Shown here: positions 46,335-58,994 of the stretch, in pieces
Layout of the letters: each line of letters begins with the position of its first letter
Numbering within the stretch: the first letter of the stretch is position 1
Source: Symsagittifera roscoffensis
Taxonomy: Eukaryota; Xenacoelomorpha; Acoela; Convolutidae
DNA: 64,000 bases
Direction: 5' to 3'
Assembly (NCBI RefSeq): GCF_963678635.1
Contig: NC_087067.1
Location: forward strand, 35,975,966 to 36,039,965
Made by a program: the position numbers and the translations under genes
The notes under the pieces: model-generated
What the model was told of the DNA's origin: nothing
Databases searched by the model: none
What the model saw: the letters and a program-made list of their open reading frames with translations, nothing else

Positions 46335-46407
46335 TAATTCCATTCAGGCTTGAACTGCTGGCTTCCTGCGTGATTCGCAGATGCGATAATCATTACTCCT
46401 TGGTACC
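46335..46407 (-). pseudogene. B-type tRNA-like unit 1 (edge copy)
   Basis: The tRNA-like 73-mer has an altered D arm and T arm. The anticodon loop reads G-A-A-T-C-A-C. It is a diverged edge member of the array. Confidence 0.6.
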
Positions 46408-47155
46408 TATAGTATTGCAAAGTTTTGAAGCTTCGGAATTAGTGGTCAAATGGCATGTGTTAGGAGTTTGCATCATCGCAACTCTAATTGCTAAAAACTG
46501 GGTTTATCGAGATCCGAGGTTTTCATATTTGAATCTCTTGAATTCCGTGAATAATCCTTATAAGTTTTTCTTCAAGGCAGAGATAAAGGTAGTTTTCTAT
46601 TTCAATCAGTCCATTGTGACAACCTAGATTTTTTGCTGACGGTTGTCAATGCAAAATTAGAGGAGCCATTTCTTGTAAAACACTCGACTTCGATGTTAAA
46701 ACAATCTAAAATATTTTTAACTAATTACAAGGTTGACCTTAGTAAACCTTGCGCTATGTTTTTTAGTAAGATTTGTTTGTTTAGTAGGACGTTTGTTGTT
46801 TGTTTAGTTGTAGAAAAATCTCATTTATTTTTTGCTTATTGTTTTCGATCGTTGCCCTATCATGCTTCAACAAACTCTTTGAATTGTAAAAAAAGTATAT
46901 AAGCATGGAACTGAGTGTAATTTTGCATATGATAAATAAATTGTTTATTGTCGTTGCATGAAGTTGTTGGTCCAGGGAGAGAAATTATGTTTTGATATTT
47001 CTGTGGAGAAGGAAAAGTATGTTTTTAAAAATTTTTGCTCAAAATGTTTCAAGTGATTGTTTGGAGCTTCTTGTGTCGAAGAAGATATTGATTGGTTTTG
47101 TGTTTTTGGTTCGACTAGTGAAAACAAACAGAAAAATCGTATAAAGGTTAAAAAA

Positions 47156-47228
47156 ATTAACTGCACACAGGCATGAGTGGGGCATCCTGCGTGATTCGCA
47201 GATGCGATAACCACTACTCCTTGGCACC
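47156..47228 (-). pseudogene. B-type tRNA-like unit 2 (edge copy)
   Basis: The acceptor arm is destroyed and the T loop altered, while the anticodon-arm text GATTCGCAGATG is kept on the + strand. Confidence 0.55.
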
Positions 47229-47932
47229 TATAGGATTGCAAAGTTTTAAATTATCGGAATCAGTGGTCAAACGGCATGTGTTAGGAGTTTGCATCATCGG
47301 AACTCTAATTGCTAATGATTAAGTGGGTTTAACGAGATCCGAGGTTTTAATATTTGTTTCTTTTGAACTCCGTGAATACTCCTTATGAGTTTTTCTTCAA
47401 GGCAGAGAGAAATGTAGGTATCTATTTCAATCAGGCCTAGATTTGTTTTCTGACGTTTTTCAATGCAAAATTGGGATCGTCACTTTCTATAAAACACTCG
47501 ACTTCGATGTTGAAACAACCTAAGCTATTTTTCAACTAGCTAAAAGTTTGACCTTGAAAAACCTTGCGATAGGTTTTTTCAGTAAAAACTGTTCGATTAG
47601 TAAAAACTGTTTTTTTGCTTACTTTTTTGATCGTTGCCCTCTCACGCTTAAACAAAAAATTTCAAATGCAAAATTATTTTTAAAAGCTTAGTATTATTTC
47701 GAATTTGAAGAAGTGAATTGGTAATTGTCAGTTCATGAGGTTGTTGGTTCAGTGAGAAAAATTGTGTTTTGTTATTTTTGTGGAGACCGAATTTTTTTTC
47801 TTTTTCAAAAAGATGATCAAAAGGTTTTAATTGATTTTTTGAAGCTTCTTGTGTCAAAAAAGATTTTGATTGGTTTTGTGTTTTTGACTGGGCTAGTGAA
47901 AACAAACGCAGAAATTGTCAATGGGTAAAAAC

Positions 47933-48005
47933 TGAAGCCATCCAGGCTTGAAGTGGGGACCTTCTGTGTGTTAGGCAGATGTGATAACCACTAAACCATG
48001 GCACC
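47933..48005 (-). pseudogene. V-type tRNA-Val-like unit 1, decayed
   Basis: The anticodon loop CTAACAC (AAC) is kept. The T stem, one anticodon-stem pair and one acceptor pair are disrupted. A T-run terminator follows on the minus strand. Confidence 0.55.
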
Positions 48006-48680
48006 TATTAGATTGCATAGATTTTTAGGTTCGGACTCAGTGGTCAAGTGGCATTTGTTAGTAGTTTGCATAATCGAAACTTTGTTTGCTATGAAAAAAG
48101 TGGGTTCATCAAGATCCGAGGTTGAATTGTAAAACTAGGTTTCAAAGCTTCGAAATGACTGGCATTTTGTTTTTGATAAAAAGAATTGTTAATTGTCCTT
48201 GCATGAGGTTGTTGGTCCAGGGAGAAAAACCAGAAAAAGCTATTTTCAGCAAATTACAAGGCTGACCATAGTAAACCTTGCGCTATGTTTTTTTAGTAAG
48301 AACTGTTTGTTTAGTAGAACGTATGTTGTTAGTTTGCGGATGAATATCTTTTTTTGCTTAAATTTTCGATCGTTGCCCTATTAAGCTTGAACAAACTGTT
48401 TGAAATGTAAAATTAGGTTTATAGGCTTCGAACTGAGTGTCATTTTTTATGTGATAAACTAAATTGTTAATTGTCCTTGCATGAAGTTGTTGTTCGAGGG
48501 AAAGAAATTATGATTTGATTTTTCTGTGGAGAAGTAAAAGTTTGTGTCTTAACAAAATTTTGCTCAAAAGGTTTCAAGTGATTGTTTCAAGCTTCTTGTG
48601 TCAAAGAAGACATTTATTGGTTTAAGTGCTCTTGACTCGACTAGTGAAAACAAACGGAGAAACTGTATAACCGTAAAAAG

Positions 48681-48753
48681 TGATTCCACACAGGCTTGAA
48701 CTCGGGATTTCCTGCTTGATTGGCAAATGCGACAACCACTACACATTGGCACC
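48681..48753 (-). pseudogene. B-type tRNA-like unit 3
   Basis: B-type text with extra changes in the anticodon stem (GCAAA on the + strand) and T stem. Confidence 0.6.
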
Positions 48754-49516
48754 GATAAGATTGAAAAGTTTTAAAGCTTCGGAATCAGTGGTCAAATGGC
48801 ATGTGTTAGGAGCTTACATCATCGCAACTCTAACTGCTATAAGAAAAGTGAGTTTATTGAGATCCGAGGTTTTAATATTTGGCTCTCTTGATCTCCATGA
48901 ATAATCCTCATAAATTTTTCTTCATGGCAGAGAAAAAGGTAGGTATCTTTTTCAGTCAGGCCAGTGTTATCAACCTAGAATTGTTTTCTAACTTTTTTCA
49001 ATGCAAAATTGGGAGCGCCACATTTTATAAATACTCGACTTTGATGTTCAAACAAACCTTAGCTCTTTTCAACTAACTACAGGGTTGACCTCAGTAAAGC
49101 TTGCGCTAGGTTTTTTGTAAAACCTGTTCGATTAGTAGAACGTATGTTGTTAGTTTAGTTGAAGTGGATTATCTTTCGGTTTTTTTTTAAATTTTTTTTG
49201 ATCGATGCCCTCTCACACTTGAAAAAACTGTTTGAAATGTAATATTAGGTTTAAAAGCTTGGACCTGAGTATCATTTCGCATTTGAAGATGTGAATTGTT
49301 AATTGTCATTTCATGAGGTTGTTGGTTCAGGGAGAAATTGAATAACAAATTGTGTTTTGTTATTTTTGTGTAAACGGAAATTTTTTTTTTGAAAAGATGA
49401 TCGATAGGTTTTAATTCATTGCTTAAAGCTTCTTGTGTCAAAGAAGATTTTGATTGGTTTTTTGTTTTCGACTGGACTAGTGAAAAAAACGCAAAAAATG
49501 TCAAACGTTAAAAAAC

Positions 49517-49589
49517 TGATGCCACCCAGGCTTGAACTGGGGAGCTTCTGCGTGTTAGGCAGATGTGATAACCACTACACTGTGGCACC
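49517..49589 (-). tRNA. tRNA-Val (AAC), V unit 2
   Basis: The acceptor (7 bp with one G-U), anticodon and T stems all pair, and the loop is CTAACAC. The usual T8-G9 is C-A here, so U8 is lost. A T-run follows the 3' end. Confidence 0.65.
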
Positions 49590-50267
49590 AATTTGATTGC
49601 ATAGATTTTTAGGTTCGGACTCAGTGGTCAAGTGGCTTTTGTTAGTAGTTTGCATAATCGAAACTTTGTTTGCTATGAAAAAAGTGGGTTCATCAAGATC
49701 CCAGGTTGAATTGTAAAACTAGGTTTCAAAGCTTCGAAATGAGTGGATTTTTGTTTTTGATAAAAAGAATTGTTAATTGTCCTTGCATGAGGTTGTTGGT
49801 CCAGGGAGAAAAACCAGGAAAAGCTATTTTCAACAAATTACAAGGCTGACTATAGTAAACTTTGCGCTATGTTTTTTTAGCAAAAACTGTTTGTTTGGTA
49901 GAACGTATGGTGTTGTTTTAGTTGTAGAAAAATACTTTTTTTTGCTAAGCTTTTTGATCGTTGCCCTATTAAACTTGAACAAACTGTTTGAATTTTAAAA
50001 ATAGGTTTATAAGCTTTGAACTGAGTGTCATTTTTCATTTGACAAAGTAAATTATCAATTTTTTTTGCATGAAGTTGTTGTTCGAGGGAAAGAAATTATG
50101 ATTTGATTTTTCTGTGGAGAAGTAAAAATTTGTGTCTTAACAAAATTTTGCTCAAAAGAATTCAAGTGATTGTTTGAAGCTTGTTGTGTCAAAGAAGACA
50201 TTGATTGGTTTTGTGTTTTTGACTCGACTAGTGGAAACAAACGGAGAAATCGTGTAACGGTGAAAAA

Positions 50268-50340
50268 TGATTCCACACAGGCTTGAACTGGGGGTTTCCT
50301 GCGTGATTGGCAGATGGGACAACCACTACCCATTGGCACC
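50268..50340 (-). pseudogene. B-type tRNA-like unit 4
   Basis: Anticodon loop CAATCAC. The acceptor G4-A69 and T-stem C50-T64 pairs are mismatched, and two bases in the D arm are changed. Confidence 0.65.
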
Positions 50341-51106
50341 TATGGGATTGCAGATTTTTGAAGCTTCGGAATTAGTGGTCAAATGGCATGTGTTAGGAGT
50401 TGTCATCATCGCAACCTAATTGCTATAAGAAAAGTAGGTTTATCGAGATCCGAGGTTTTAATATTTGCTTCTCTTGCACTCCGTGAATAATCCTCATAAA
50501 TTTTTCTTCATGGCAGAGAAAAGGTAGATATCTTTTTCAGTCAGTCCATTGTTGTCAACCAAGAAATGTTTTCTGACTTTTTCAATGCAAAATGGGGAGC
50601 GCCACTTACTATAAAACACTCGACTCCGATGTTCAAACAAATCTAAGCTATTTTCAACTAACTACAGGGTTTACCTCAGTAAGACTTGCGCTAAGTTTTT
50701 TGTAAAAGCTGTTCGATTGGTAGAACGTATGTTGTTAGTTTAGTTGAAGTGGATTATCTTTCGGTTTTTTTTGCTTAAATTTTTTCTGATCGTTGCCCTC
50801 TCACACTTGAAAAAACAATTTGGCATGTAATATTAGGTTGAAAAGCTTGGAACTGAGTATCATTTCGCATTTGCAGATGTGAATTGTTAATTGTCATTTC
50901 ATGAGGTTGTTGGTTCAGGGAGAAATTGAATAACAAATTGTGTTTTTGTTATTTTTGTGCAGACGGAAATTTTTTTTTTTGAAAAGATGATCGATAGGTT
51001 TTATTTCATTGTTTAAAGCTTCTTGTGTCAAAGAAGATTTCGATTGGTTTTTTGTTTGACACTCGACTAGTGAATAAAACGCAAAAAAAGTCAAACGGTA
51101 AAAAAC

Positions 51107-51179
51107 AGATGCCACCCAGGCTTGAACTCGGGATCTTCTGCGTGTTAGGCAGATGTGATAACCACTACACCATGGCACC
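51107..51179 (-). tRNA. tRNA-Val (AAC), V unit 3
   Basis: The acceptor and anticodon stems are intact. One T-stem mismatch is present, and the discriminator base reads T instead of A. Followed by a T-run. Confidence 0.55.
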
Positions 51180-51859
51180 TATTAGATTGCATAGATTTTT
51201 AGATTCAGAATCAGTGGTCAAGTGGCATTTGTTAGTAGTTTGCATAATCAAAACTTTGTTTGCAATAGAAAAAGTGGGCTCATCTTGATCCGAGTTTGAA
51301 TTGTAAAAAAAGGTTTCAAAGCTTCCAAATGAGTGGCATTTTGTTTTTGATAAGAAGAATTGTCAGTTGTCCTTGCATGAGGCTGTTGGTTTAGCGGTAA
51401 AAAACCAGGTGAAACTATTTTCAACTAAAAACAAGGCTGACTTTAATAAAACTTGCGCTATGGTTTTTTTTAGCAAGAACTGTTTGTTTGGTAGAACGTA
51501 TGTTGTTAGTTTAGTTGTAGAAAAATACTTTTTTTGCTAAGTTTTTCGATCGTTGCCCTATTAAACTTAAACAAACTGTTTGAATTGTAAAAATAGGTTT
51601 ATAAGCTTCGAACTGAGTGTCATTTTTCATTTGACAAAGTAAATTATTAATTTTTTTGCATGAAGTTGTTGTTCGAGGGAAAAAAATTATGATTTGATTT
51701 TTCTGTGGAGAAGTAAAAGTTTGTGTCTTAACAAAATTTTGCTCAAAAGAATTCAAGTGATTGTTTGAAGCTTTTTGTGTCAAAGAAGACATTTATGGGT
51801 TTTAGTGCTCTTGACTCGACTAGTGAAAACAAACGGAGAAACTGTATAACGTTAAAAAG

Positions 51860-51912
51860 TGATTCCACGCAGGCTTGAACTGGGGGTTTCCTGCGTGATT
51901 GGCAGATGTGAC
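51860..51912 (-). pseudogene. B-type tRNA-like unit 5, truncated at a recombination junction
   Basis: It is intact from the 3' end through the anticodon arm. At about 51912 it then jumps directly into sequence that normally flanks V units (GTGGCATTTGTTA...GCATAATCGAAAC). The 5' end and a whole V unit are missing. Confidence 0.75.
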
Positions 51913-52554
51913 ATGTGGCATTTGTTAACTGTTTGCATAATCGAAACTTTGTTTGCTATAGAAAAAGTGGGTTCATCAAGATTCGAGGTTGAATTGTAAA
52001 AATATGTTTCAAAGCTTCCAAATGAGTGGCATTTTGTTTTTGATAAGAAGAATTGTCAGTTGTCCTTGCATGAGGCTGTTAGTTTAGCGGTAAAAAACCA
52101 GGTGAAACTATTTTCAACTAAAATCAAGGCTGACTTTAATAAAACTTGCGCTATGTTTTTTTTAGCAAGAACTGTTTGTTTGGTAGAACGTATGTTGTTA
52201 GTTTAGTTGTAGAAAACTGCTTTTTTTTTGATAAGTTTTTTGATCGTTGCCCTATTAAACTTGAACAAACTGTTTGAATTATAAAAATAGGTTTATAAGC
52301 TTCGAGCTGAGTGTCATTTTTCATTTGACAAACTAAACTATTAGTTTTTATTGCATGAAGTTGTTCTTCGAGGGAAAGAAATTATGATTTGATTTTTCTG
52401 TGGAGAAGTAAAAGCTTGTGTCTTAACAAAATTTTGCTCAAAAGAATTCAAATGGTTGTTTGAAGCTTTTTGTGTCAAAGAAGACGTTTATTGGTTTTAG
52501 TGCTCTTGACTCGACTAGTGAAAACAAACGGAGAAACTGTATAACGGTAAAAAG

Positions 52555-52627
52555 TGATTCCACACAGGCTTGAACTGGGGGTTTCCTGCGTGATTGGCAG
52601 ATGTGACAACCACTACACATTGGCACC
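52555..52627 (-). pseudogene. B-type tRNA-like unit 6 (consensus form)
   Basis: Consensus B form. Loop CAATCAC puts A at position 33 and ATC at 34-36. A8 replaces U8. The acceptor 4-69 and T-stem 50-64 pairs are broken. A TTTTT run follows the 3' end on the minus strand. Confidence 0.7.
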
Positions 52628-53364
52628 TATAGGATTGCAAAGTTTTGAAGCTTCGGAATTAGTGGTCAAATGGTATGTGTTAGGAGTTTCCATCATCGCT
52701 ACCCTAAATGCTATAAAAAAAGTAGGTTTATCGAGATCCGAGGTTTTAATATTTGCTTCTCTTGAACTCCGTGACTAATCCTCATAAATTTTTCTTCGTG
52801 GCAGAGAAAAGCTAGATATCTTTTTCAGTCAGGCCATTGTTGTCAACCAAGAAATCTTTTCTGACTTTTTCAATCTAAAATTGGGAGTGCCACTTACTAT
52901 AAAACACTCGACTTCGATGTTCAAACAAACCTAAGCTATTTTCAACTAACTACAGGGTTGACCTCAGTAAGACTTGCGCTACGTTTTTTGTAAAAGCTGT
53001 TCGATTAAATGAACGTATCTTCTTGTTTTTTTTTTGCTTAATTTTTTTGATCGTTGCCCTCTCACACTTGAAAAAACAATTTGACATGTAATATTAGGTT
53101 TAAAAGCTTGGAACTGAGTATCATTTCGCATTTGAAGATGTGAATTGTTAACTGTCATTTCTTGAGGTTGTTGGTTCAGGGAGAAATTGAATAACAAATT
53201 TTGTTTTGTTATTTTTGTGTAGACGGAAATTTTTTTTTGAAAAGATGATCGATAGGTTTTAAATCATTGTTTAAAGCTTTTTGTGTCAAAGAAGATTTCG
53301 ATTGGTTTTTTGTTTGACACTCGACTAGTGAAAAAAACGCAAAAAAAGTCAAACGGTAAACAAC

Positions 53365-53437
53365 TGATGCCACCCAGGCTTGAACTGGGGATCTTCTGCG
53401 TGTTAGGCAGATGTGATAACCACTACACTATGGCACC
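53365..53437 (-). tRNA. tRNA-Val (AAC), V unit 4
   Basis: All stems pair. A replaces G at position 9. The trailing terminator is weakened: the T-run is interrupted (GTTGTTTACC). Confidence 0.7.
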
Positions 53438-54115
53438 TATTAGATTGCATAGATTTTTAGATTCGGAATCAGTGGTCACGTGGCATTTTTAAGTAGTTTG
53501 CACAATCGAAAGTTTGTTTGCAATAGAAAAAGTGGGTTCATCAAGATCCGAGTTTGAATTGTAAAAAAAGGTTTCAAAGCTTCCAAATGAGTGGTATTTT
53601 GTTTTTGATAAGAAGAATTGTCAGTTTTCCTTGCATGAGGCTGTTGGTTTAGCGGTAAAAAGCCAGGTGAAACTATTTTCAACTAAAAACAAGGCTGACT
53701 TTAGTAAAACTTGCGCTATGATTTTTTAGCAAGAACTGTTTAATTGGTAGAACGTATGTTGTTAGTTTGGTTGTAGAAAAATACTTTTTTTGCTAAGTTT
53801 TTCGATCGTTGCCCTATTAAACTTGAACAAACTGTTTGAATTTTAAAAATAGGTTTATAAGCTTCGAACTGAGTGTCATTTTTCATTTGACAAAGTAAAT
53901 TATTAATTTTTTTGCATGAAGTTGTTGTTCGAGGGAAAGAAATTATGATTTGATTTTTCTGTGGAGAAGTAAAAGTTTGTGTCGGAACAAAATTTTGCTC
54001 AAAAGAATTCAAGTGATTGTCTGAAGCTTTTTGTGTCAAAGAAGACATTTATGGGTTTTAGTGCTCTTGACTCGACTAGTGAAAACAAACGGAGAAACTG
54101 TATAATGGTAAAAAG

Positions 54116-54188
54116 TGATTCCACGCAGGCTTGAACTGGGGGTTTCCTGCGTGATTGGCAGATGTGACAACCACTACCCATTGGCACC
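54116..54188 (-). pseudogene. B-type tRNA-like unit 7
   Basis: B form with the GC-changed T stem (CGCAG on the + strand) and one D-arm change. Confidence 0.65.
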
Positions 54189-54928
54189 TATAGGATTGCA
54201 AAGTTTTGAAGCTTCGGATTTAGTGGTTAAATGGCATTTGTTAGGAGTTTCCATCATCGCAACCCTAATTGCTATAAGAAGAGTAGGTTTATCGAGATCC
54301 GAGGTTTTAATATTTGCTTCTCTTGAACTCCGTGAATAATTCTCATAAATTTTTCTTCATGGCAGAGAAAAGGTAGATATCTTTTTCAGTCAGGCCATTG
54401 TTGTCAACCAAGAAATGTTTTCTGACTTTTTCAATGCAAAATTGAGAGCGCCACTTACTATAAAACACTCGACTTCGATTTTCAAACAAACCTAAGCTTT
54501 TTTAACTAACTACAGGGTTGACCTCAGTAAGACTTGCGCTACGTTTGTTGTAAAAACTGTTCGATTAATATAACGTATCTTTTTGTTTTTTTTGCTCAAC
54601 TTTTTTTTGACCGTTGCCCTCTCACACTTGAAAAAACAATTTGAAATGTAATATTAGGTTTAAAAGCTTGGAACTGAGTATCATTTCGCGTTTGAAAATG
54701 TGAATTGTTAATTGTAATTTCATGAGGTTGTTGGTTCAGGGAGAAATTGAATAACAAATTGTGTTTTTGTTATTTTTGTGCAGACGGAAATTTTTTTTTT
54801 TTGAAAAGATGATCGATAGGTTTTATTTCATTGTTTAAAGCTTCTTGTGTCAAAGAAGATTTTGATTGGTTTTTTGCTTTCGACTGGACTAGTGAAAAAA
54901 ACGCAAAACATGTCAAACGGTAAAAAAC

Positions 54929-55001
54929 TGATGCCACCCAGGCTTGAACTGGGGACCTTCTGCGTGTTAGGCAGATGTGATAACCACTACACCATGGCAC
55001 C
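54929..55001 (-). tRNA. tRNA-Val (AAC), V unit 5 (consensus form)
   Basis: A complete cloverleaf of 72 bases plus discriminator A. The acceptor pairs GGTGCCA with TGGCATC (one G-U). D arm GTG...CAC, anticodon stem TCTGC/GCAGA with loop CTAACAC, T stem CCCAG/CTGGG with loop TTCAAGC. The internal A box (GTGTAGTGGTTA) and B box (GTTCAAGCC) are present. TTTTTT starts two bases after the 3' end, as for a Pol III gene. The anticodon AAC reads GUY valine codons once A34 is inosine. Confidence 0.85.
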
Positions 55002-55664
55002 TATTAGCTTGCTGAGATTTTTAGAGTCGGAATCAATGGTCAAGTGGCATTTGTTAATAGTTTGCATAATCGAAACTTTGTTTGCTATAGAAAAAATGGG
55101 TTCATCAAGATTCGAGGTTGAATTGTAAAAATAGGTTTCAAAGCTTCCAAATGAGTGGCATTTTGCTTTTGATAAGAAGAATTGTCAGTTGTCCTTGCAT
55201 GAGGCTCTTAGTTTAGCGGTAAAAAACCAGGTGAAACTATTTTCAACTAAAAACAATGCTGACTTTATTAAAACTTGCGCTATGTTTTTTTTAGCTAGAA
55301 CGTATGTTGTCAGTTTAGTTGTAGAAAAATACTTTTTTTTGCTAAGTTTTTTGATCGTTGCCCTATTAAACTTGAACAAACAGTTTGAATTTTAAAAATA
55401 GATTTATAAGCTTCGAACTGAGTGTCATTTTTCATTTGACAAAGTAAATTATTAATTTTTATTGCATGAAGTTGTTGTTCGAGGGAAAGAAATTATGTTT
55501 TGATATTTCTGATGAGAAGTAAAAGTATGTTTTTTAACAAAGTTTTGCTCAAAAGGTTTCAAGTGATTGTTTGAAGCTTGTTGTGTCAAAGAAGACATTG
55601 ATTGGTTTTGTGTTTTTGACTCGACTAGTGAAAACAAACGGAGAAATCGTGTAACGGTGAAAAA

Positions 55665-55737
55665 TGACTCCACACAGGCTTGAACTGGGGGTTTCCTGCG
55701 TGATTGGCAGATGTGACAACCACTACCCATTGGCACC
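55665..55737 (-). pseudogene. B-type tRNA-like unit 8
   Basis: B form; an extra acceptor change (GACTCCA on the + strand) and a D-arm change. Confidence 0.65.
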
Positions 55738-56127
55738 TATAGGATTGCAAAGTTTTGAAGCTTCGGAATTAGTGGTCAAATGGCATGTGTTAGGAGTTTC
55801 CATCATCGCAACCCTAATTGCTATAAGAAAAGTAGGTTTATCGAGATCCGAGTTTTTAATAATTGCTTCTCTTGAACTCCGTGAATAATCCTCGTAAATT
55901 TTTCATCATGGCAGAGAAAAGGTAAATATCTTTTCCAGTCAGGCCATTGTTGTCAACCAAGAAATGTTTTCTAACTTTTTCAATGCAAAATTGGGAGCGC
56001 CACTTACTATAAACTTTCGACTTCGATGTTCAAACAAACCTAAGCTATTTTCAACTAACTACAGGGTTGACCTCAGTAAGACTTGCGCTACGTTTTTTGT
56101 AAAAACTGTTTAGAACGTATCTTTTTG

Positions 56128-56380
56128 TTTTTTTTTTTGCTTAATTTTTTTTGATCGTTGCACTTTCACACTTGAAAAAACAATTTGAAATGTAATATTA
56201 GGTTTTAAAGCTTGGAACTGAGTATGAATATCATTTCGCATTTGAAGATCTTATCTTTTTGTTTTTTTTGCTTAATTTTTTTTGATCGTTGCACTCTCAC
56301 ACTTGAAAAAACAATTTGAAATGTAATATTAGGTTTTAAAGCTTGGAACTGAGTATGAGTATCATTTCGCATTTGAAGAT
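56128..56380. repeat. ~125-bp direct duplication inside one array unit
   Basis: The block from TCTTTTTGTTTTTTTTT through GATCGTTGCAC, AATATTAGG and CATTTCGCATTTGAAGAT occurs twice in a row. This lengthens the B-to-V distance here to 940 bases. Confidence 0.75.
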
Positions 56381-56604
56381 GTGAATTGTTAATTGTCATT
56401 TCATGAGGTTGTTGGTTCAGGGAGAAATTGAATAACAAATTGTGTCTTGTTATTTTTGTGTAGACGGAAAAATTTTTTTGAAAGGATGATCGATAGGTTT
56501 TAATTCATTGTTTAAAGCTTCTTGTGTCAAAGAAGATTTGATTGGTTTTTTGTTTTCGACTGGACTAGTGAAAAAACCGCAAAAAATGTCAAACGGTAAA
56601 AAAC

Positions 56605-56677
56605 TGATGCAACCCAGGCTTGAACTGGATACCTTCTGCGTGTTAGGCAGATGTGATAACCACTACACCATGGCACC
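56605..56677 (-). tRNA. tRNA-Val (AAC), V unit 6, one acceptor mismatch
   Basis: Loop CTAACAC. C6 faces T in the acceptor stem and a T-G wobble opens the T stem. T-run terminator present. Possibly impaired. Confidence 0.55.
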
Positions 56678-57359
56678 TATTAGATGGCATAGATTTTTAG
56701 ATTCGGAATCAGTGGTCAAGTGGCATTTGTTAAAAGTTTGCATAATCGAAACTTTGTTTGCTATATAAAAAGTGGGTTCATCAAGATTCTAGGTTGAATT
56801 GTAAAAATAGGTTTCAAAGCTTCCAAATGAGTGGCATTTTATTTTTGATAACAAGAATTGTCAGTTGTCCTTGCATGAGGCTGTTAGTTTAGCGGTAAAA
56901 AACCAGATGAAACTATTTTCAACTAAAAACAAGGCTGACTTTAATAAAACTTGCGCTATGTTTTTTTTAGCAAGAACTGTTTGTTTGGTAGAACGTTTGT
57001 TGTTAGTTTAGTTGTAGAAAAAATCTTTTTTTTTGCTAAGTTTTTCGATCGTTGCCCTATTAAACTTGAACAAACTGTTTGAATTTTAAAAATAGGTTTA
57101 TAAGCTTCGAACTGAGTGTCATTTTTCATTTGACAAAGTAAATTATTTATTTTTATTGCATGAAGTTGTTGTTCGAGGGAAAGAAATTATGATTTGATTT
57201 TTCTGTGGAGAAGTAAAAGTTTGTCTCTTTACAAAATTTTGCTCAAAAGAATTCAAAAGGTTGTTTGAAGTTTTTTGTGTCAAAGAAGACATTTATTGGT
57301 TTTAGTGCTCTTGAATCGACTAGTGAAAACAAAGGGAGAAACTGTATAACGGTAAAAAA

Positions 57360-57432
57360 TGATTCCACACAGGCTTGAACTGGGGGTTTCCTGCGTGATT
57401 GGCAGATGGGACAACCACTACACATTGGCACC
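57360..57432 (-). pseudogene. B-type tRNA-like unit 9
   Basis: B consensus with one D-arm change (GATGGGAC on the + strand). Confidence 0.65.
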
Positions 57433-58165
57433 TATAGGATTGCAAAGTTTTGAAGCTTCGGAATTAGTGGTCAAATGGCATGTGTTAGGAGTTTCCATCA
57501 TCGCAACCCTAATTGCTAAAGGAAAAGAAGGTTTATCGAGATCCGAGGTTTTAATATTTGCTTCTCTTGCACTCCGTGAATAATCCTCGTAAATTTTTCT
57601 TCATGTCAGAGAAAAGGTAGATATCATTTTCAGTCAGGCCATTGTTGTCAACCAGAAATGTTTTCTGACTTTTTCAATCCAAAATTGGGAGCGCCACTTC
57701 TTATAAAACACTCGAATTGGATGTTCAAACAAGCCTAAAATATTTTCAACTAACTACAGGGTTGACCTCAGTAAGACTTGCGCTACGTTTTTTGTAAAAA
57801 CTGTTCGATTAATAGAACGTATCTTTCTGTTTTTTTTGCCTATTTTTTTTTGATCGTTGCCCTCTCACTCTTGAAAAAACGATTTGACATGTAATATTAG
57901 GTTTAAAAGCTTGGAACTGAGTTTCATTTTGCATTTGAAGATGTGAATTAATAATTGTCATTTCATGAGGTTGTTGGTTCAGGAAGAAATTGATTAACAA
58001 ATTGTGTTTTGTTATTTTTGTATAGACGGAATTTTTTTTGAAAAGATGACCGAAGTTTTTAATTCATTGTTTAAAGCTTCTTGTGTCAAAGAAGATTTTG
58101 ATTGGTTTTTTGCTTTCGACTCGACAAGTGAAAAAAAACGCAAAAATTGTCAAACGGAAAAAAAC

Positions 58166-58238
58166 TGATGCCACCCAGGCTTGAACTGGGGATCTTCTGC
58201 GTGTTAGGCAGATGTGATAACCACTACACCATGGCACC
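58166..58238 (-). tRNA. tRNA-Val (AAC), V unit 7 (consensus form)
   Basis: Full cloverleaf as in V unit 5, differing in one variable-loop base. A long T-run follows the 3' end. Confidence 0.85.
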
Positions 58239-58921
58239 TATTAGATTGCATAGATTTTTAGATTCGGAATCAGTGGTCAAGTGGCATTTGTTAATAGTTT
58301 GCATAATCGAAACTTTGTTTGCTATGGAAAAATTGGGTTCATCAAGATTCGAGGTTGAATTGTAAAAAAAAGATTTCAAAGCTTCCAAATGAGTGGCATT
58401 TTGTTTTTGATAAAAAGAATTGTCAGTTGTCCTTGCATGAGGCTGTTGGTTTAGCGGTATAAAACCAGGTGAAACTATTTTCAACTAAAAACAAGGCTGA
58501 CTTTAAAAAAAACTTGCGCTATGTTTTTTTTAGCAAGAACGGTTTGTTTGGTACAACGTATGTTGTTAGTTCAGTTGTAGAAAAATACTTTTTTTTGCTA
58601 AGTTTTTCGATCGTTGCCCTATTAAACTTGAACAAACTGTTTGAATTTTAAAAATAGGTTGATAAGCTTCGAACTGAGTGTCATATTTCATTTGACAAAA
58701 TAAATTATTAATTTTTTTTGCATGAAGTTGTTGTTCGAGGGAAAGAAATTATGATTTGATTTTTCTGTGGAGAAGTAAAAGTTTGTGTCTTAACAAAATT
58801 TTGCTCAAAAGAATTCAAGTGATTGTTTGAAGCTGTTTGTGTCAAAGAAGACATTTATGGGTTTTAGTGCTTTTGACTCGACTAGTGAAAACAAACGGAG
58901 AAACTGTATAACGGTAAAAAG

Positions 58922-58994
58922 TGATTCCACGCAGGCTTCAACTGGGGGTTTCCTGCGTGATTGGCAGATGTGACAACCACTACACATTGGCACC
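58922..58994 (-). pseudogene. B-type tRNA-like unit 10
   Basis: B consensus with a T-loop/B-box change (GCTTCAA on the + strand), which should weaken Pol III recognition. Confidence 0.65.

Noticed and set aside
46945..47241. 98-codon minus frame at the array edge
   Set aside because: It is derived from the decayed tRNA-like unit at 47156-47228 and its trailer.
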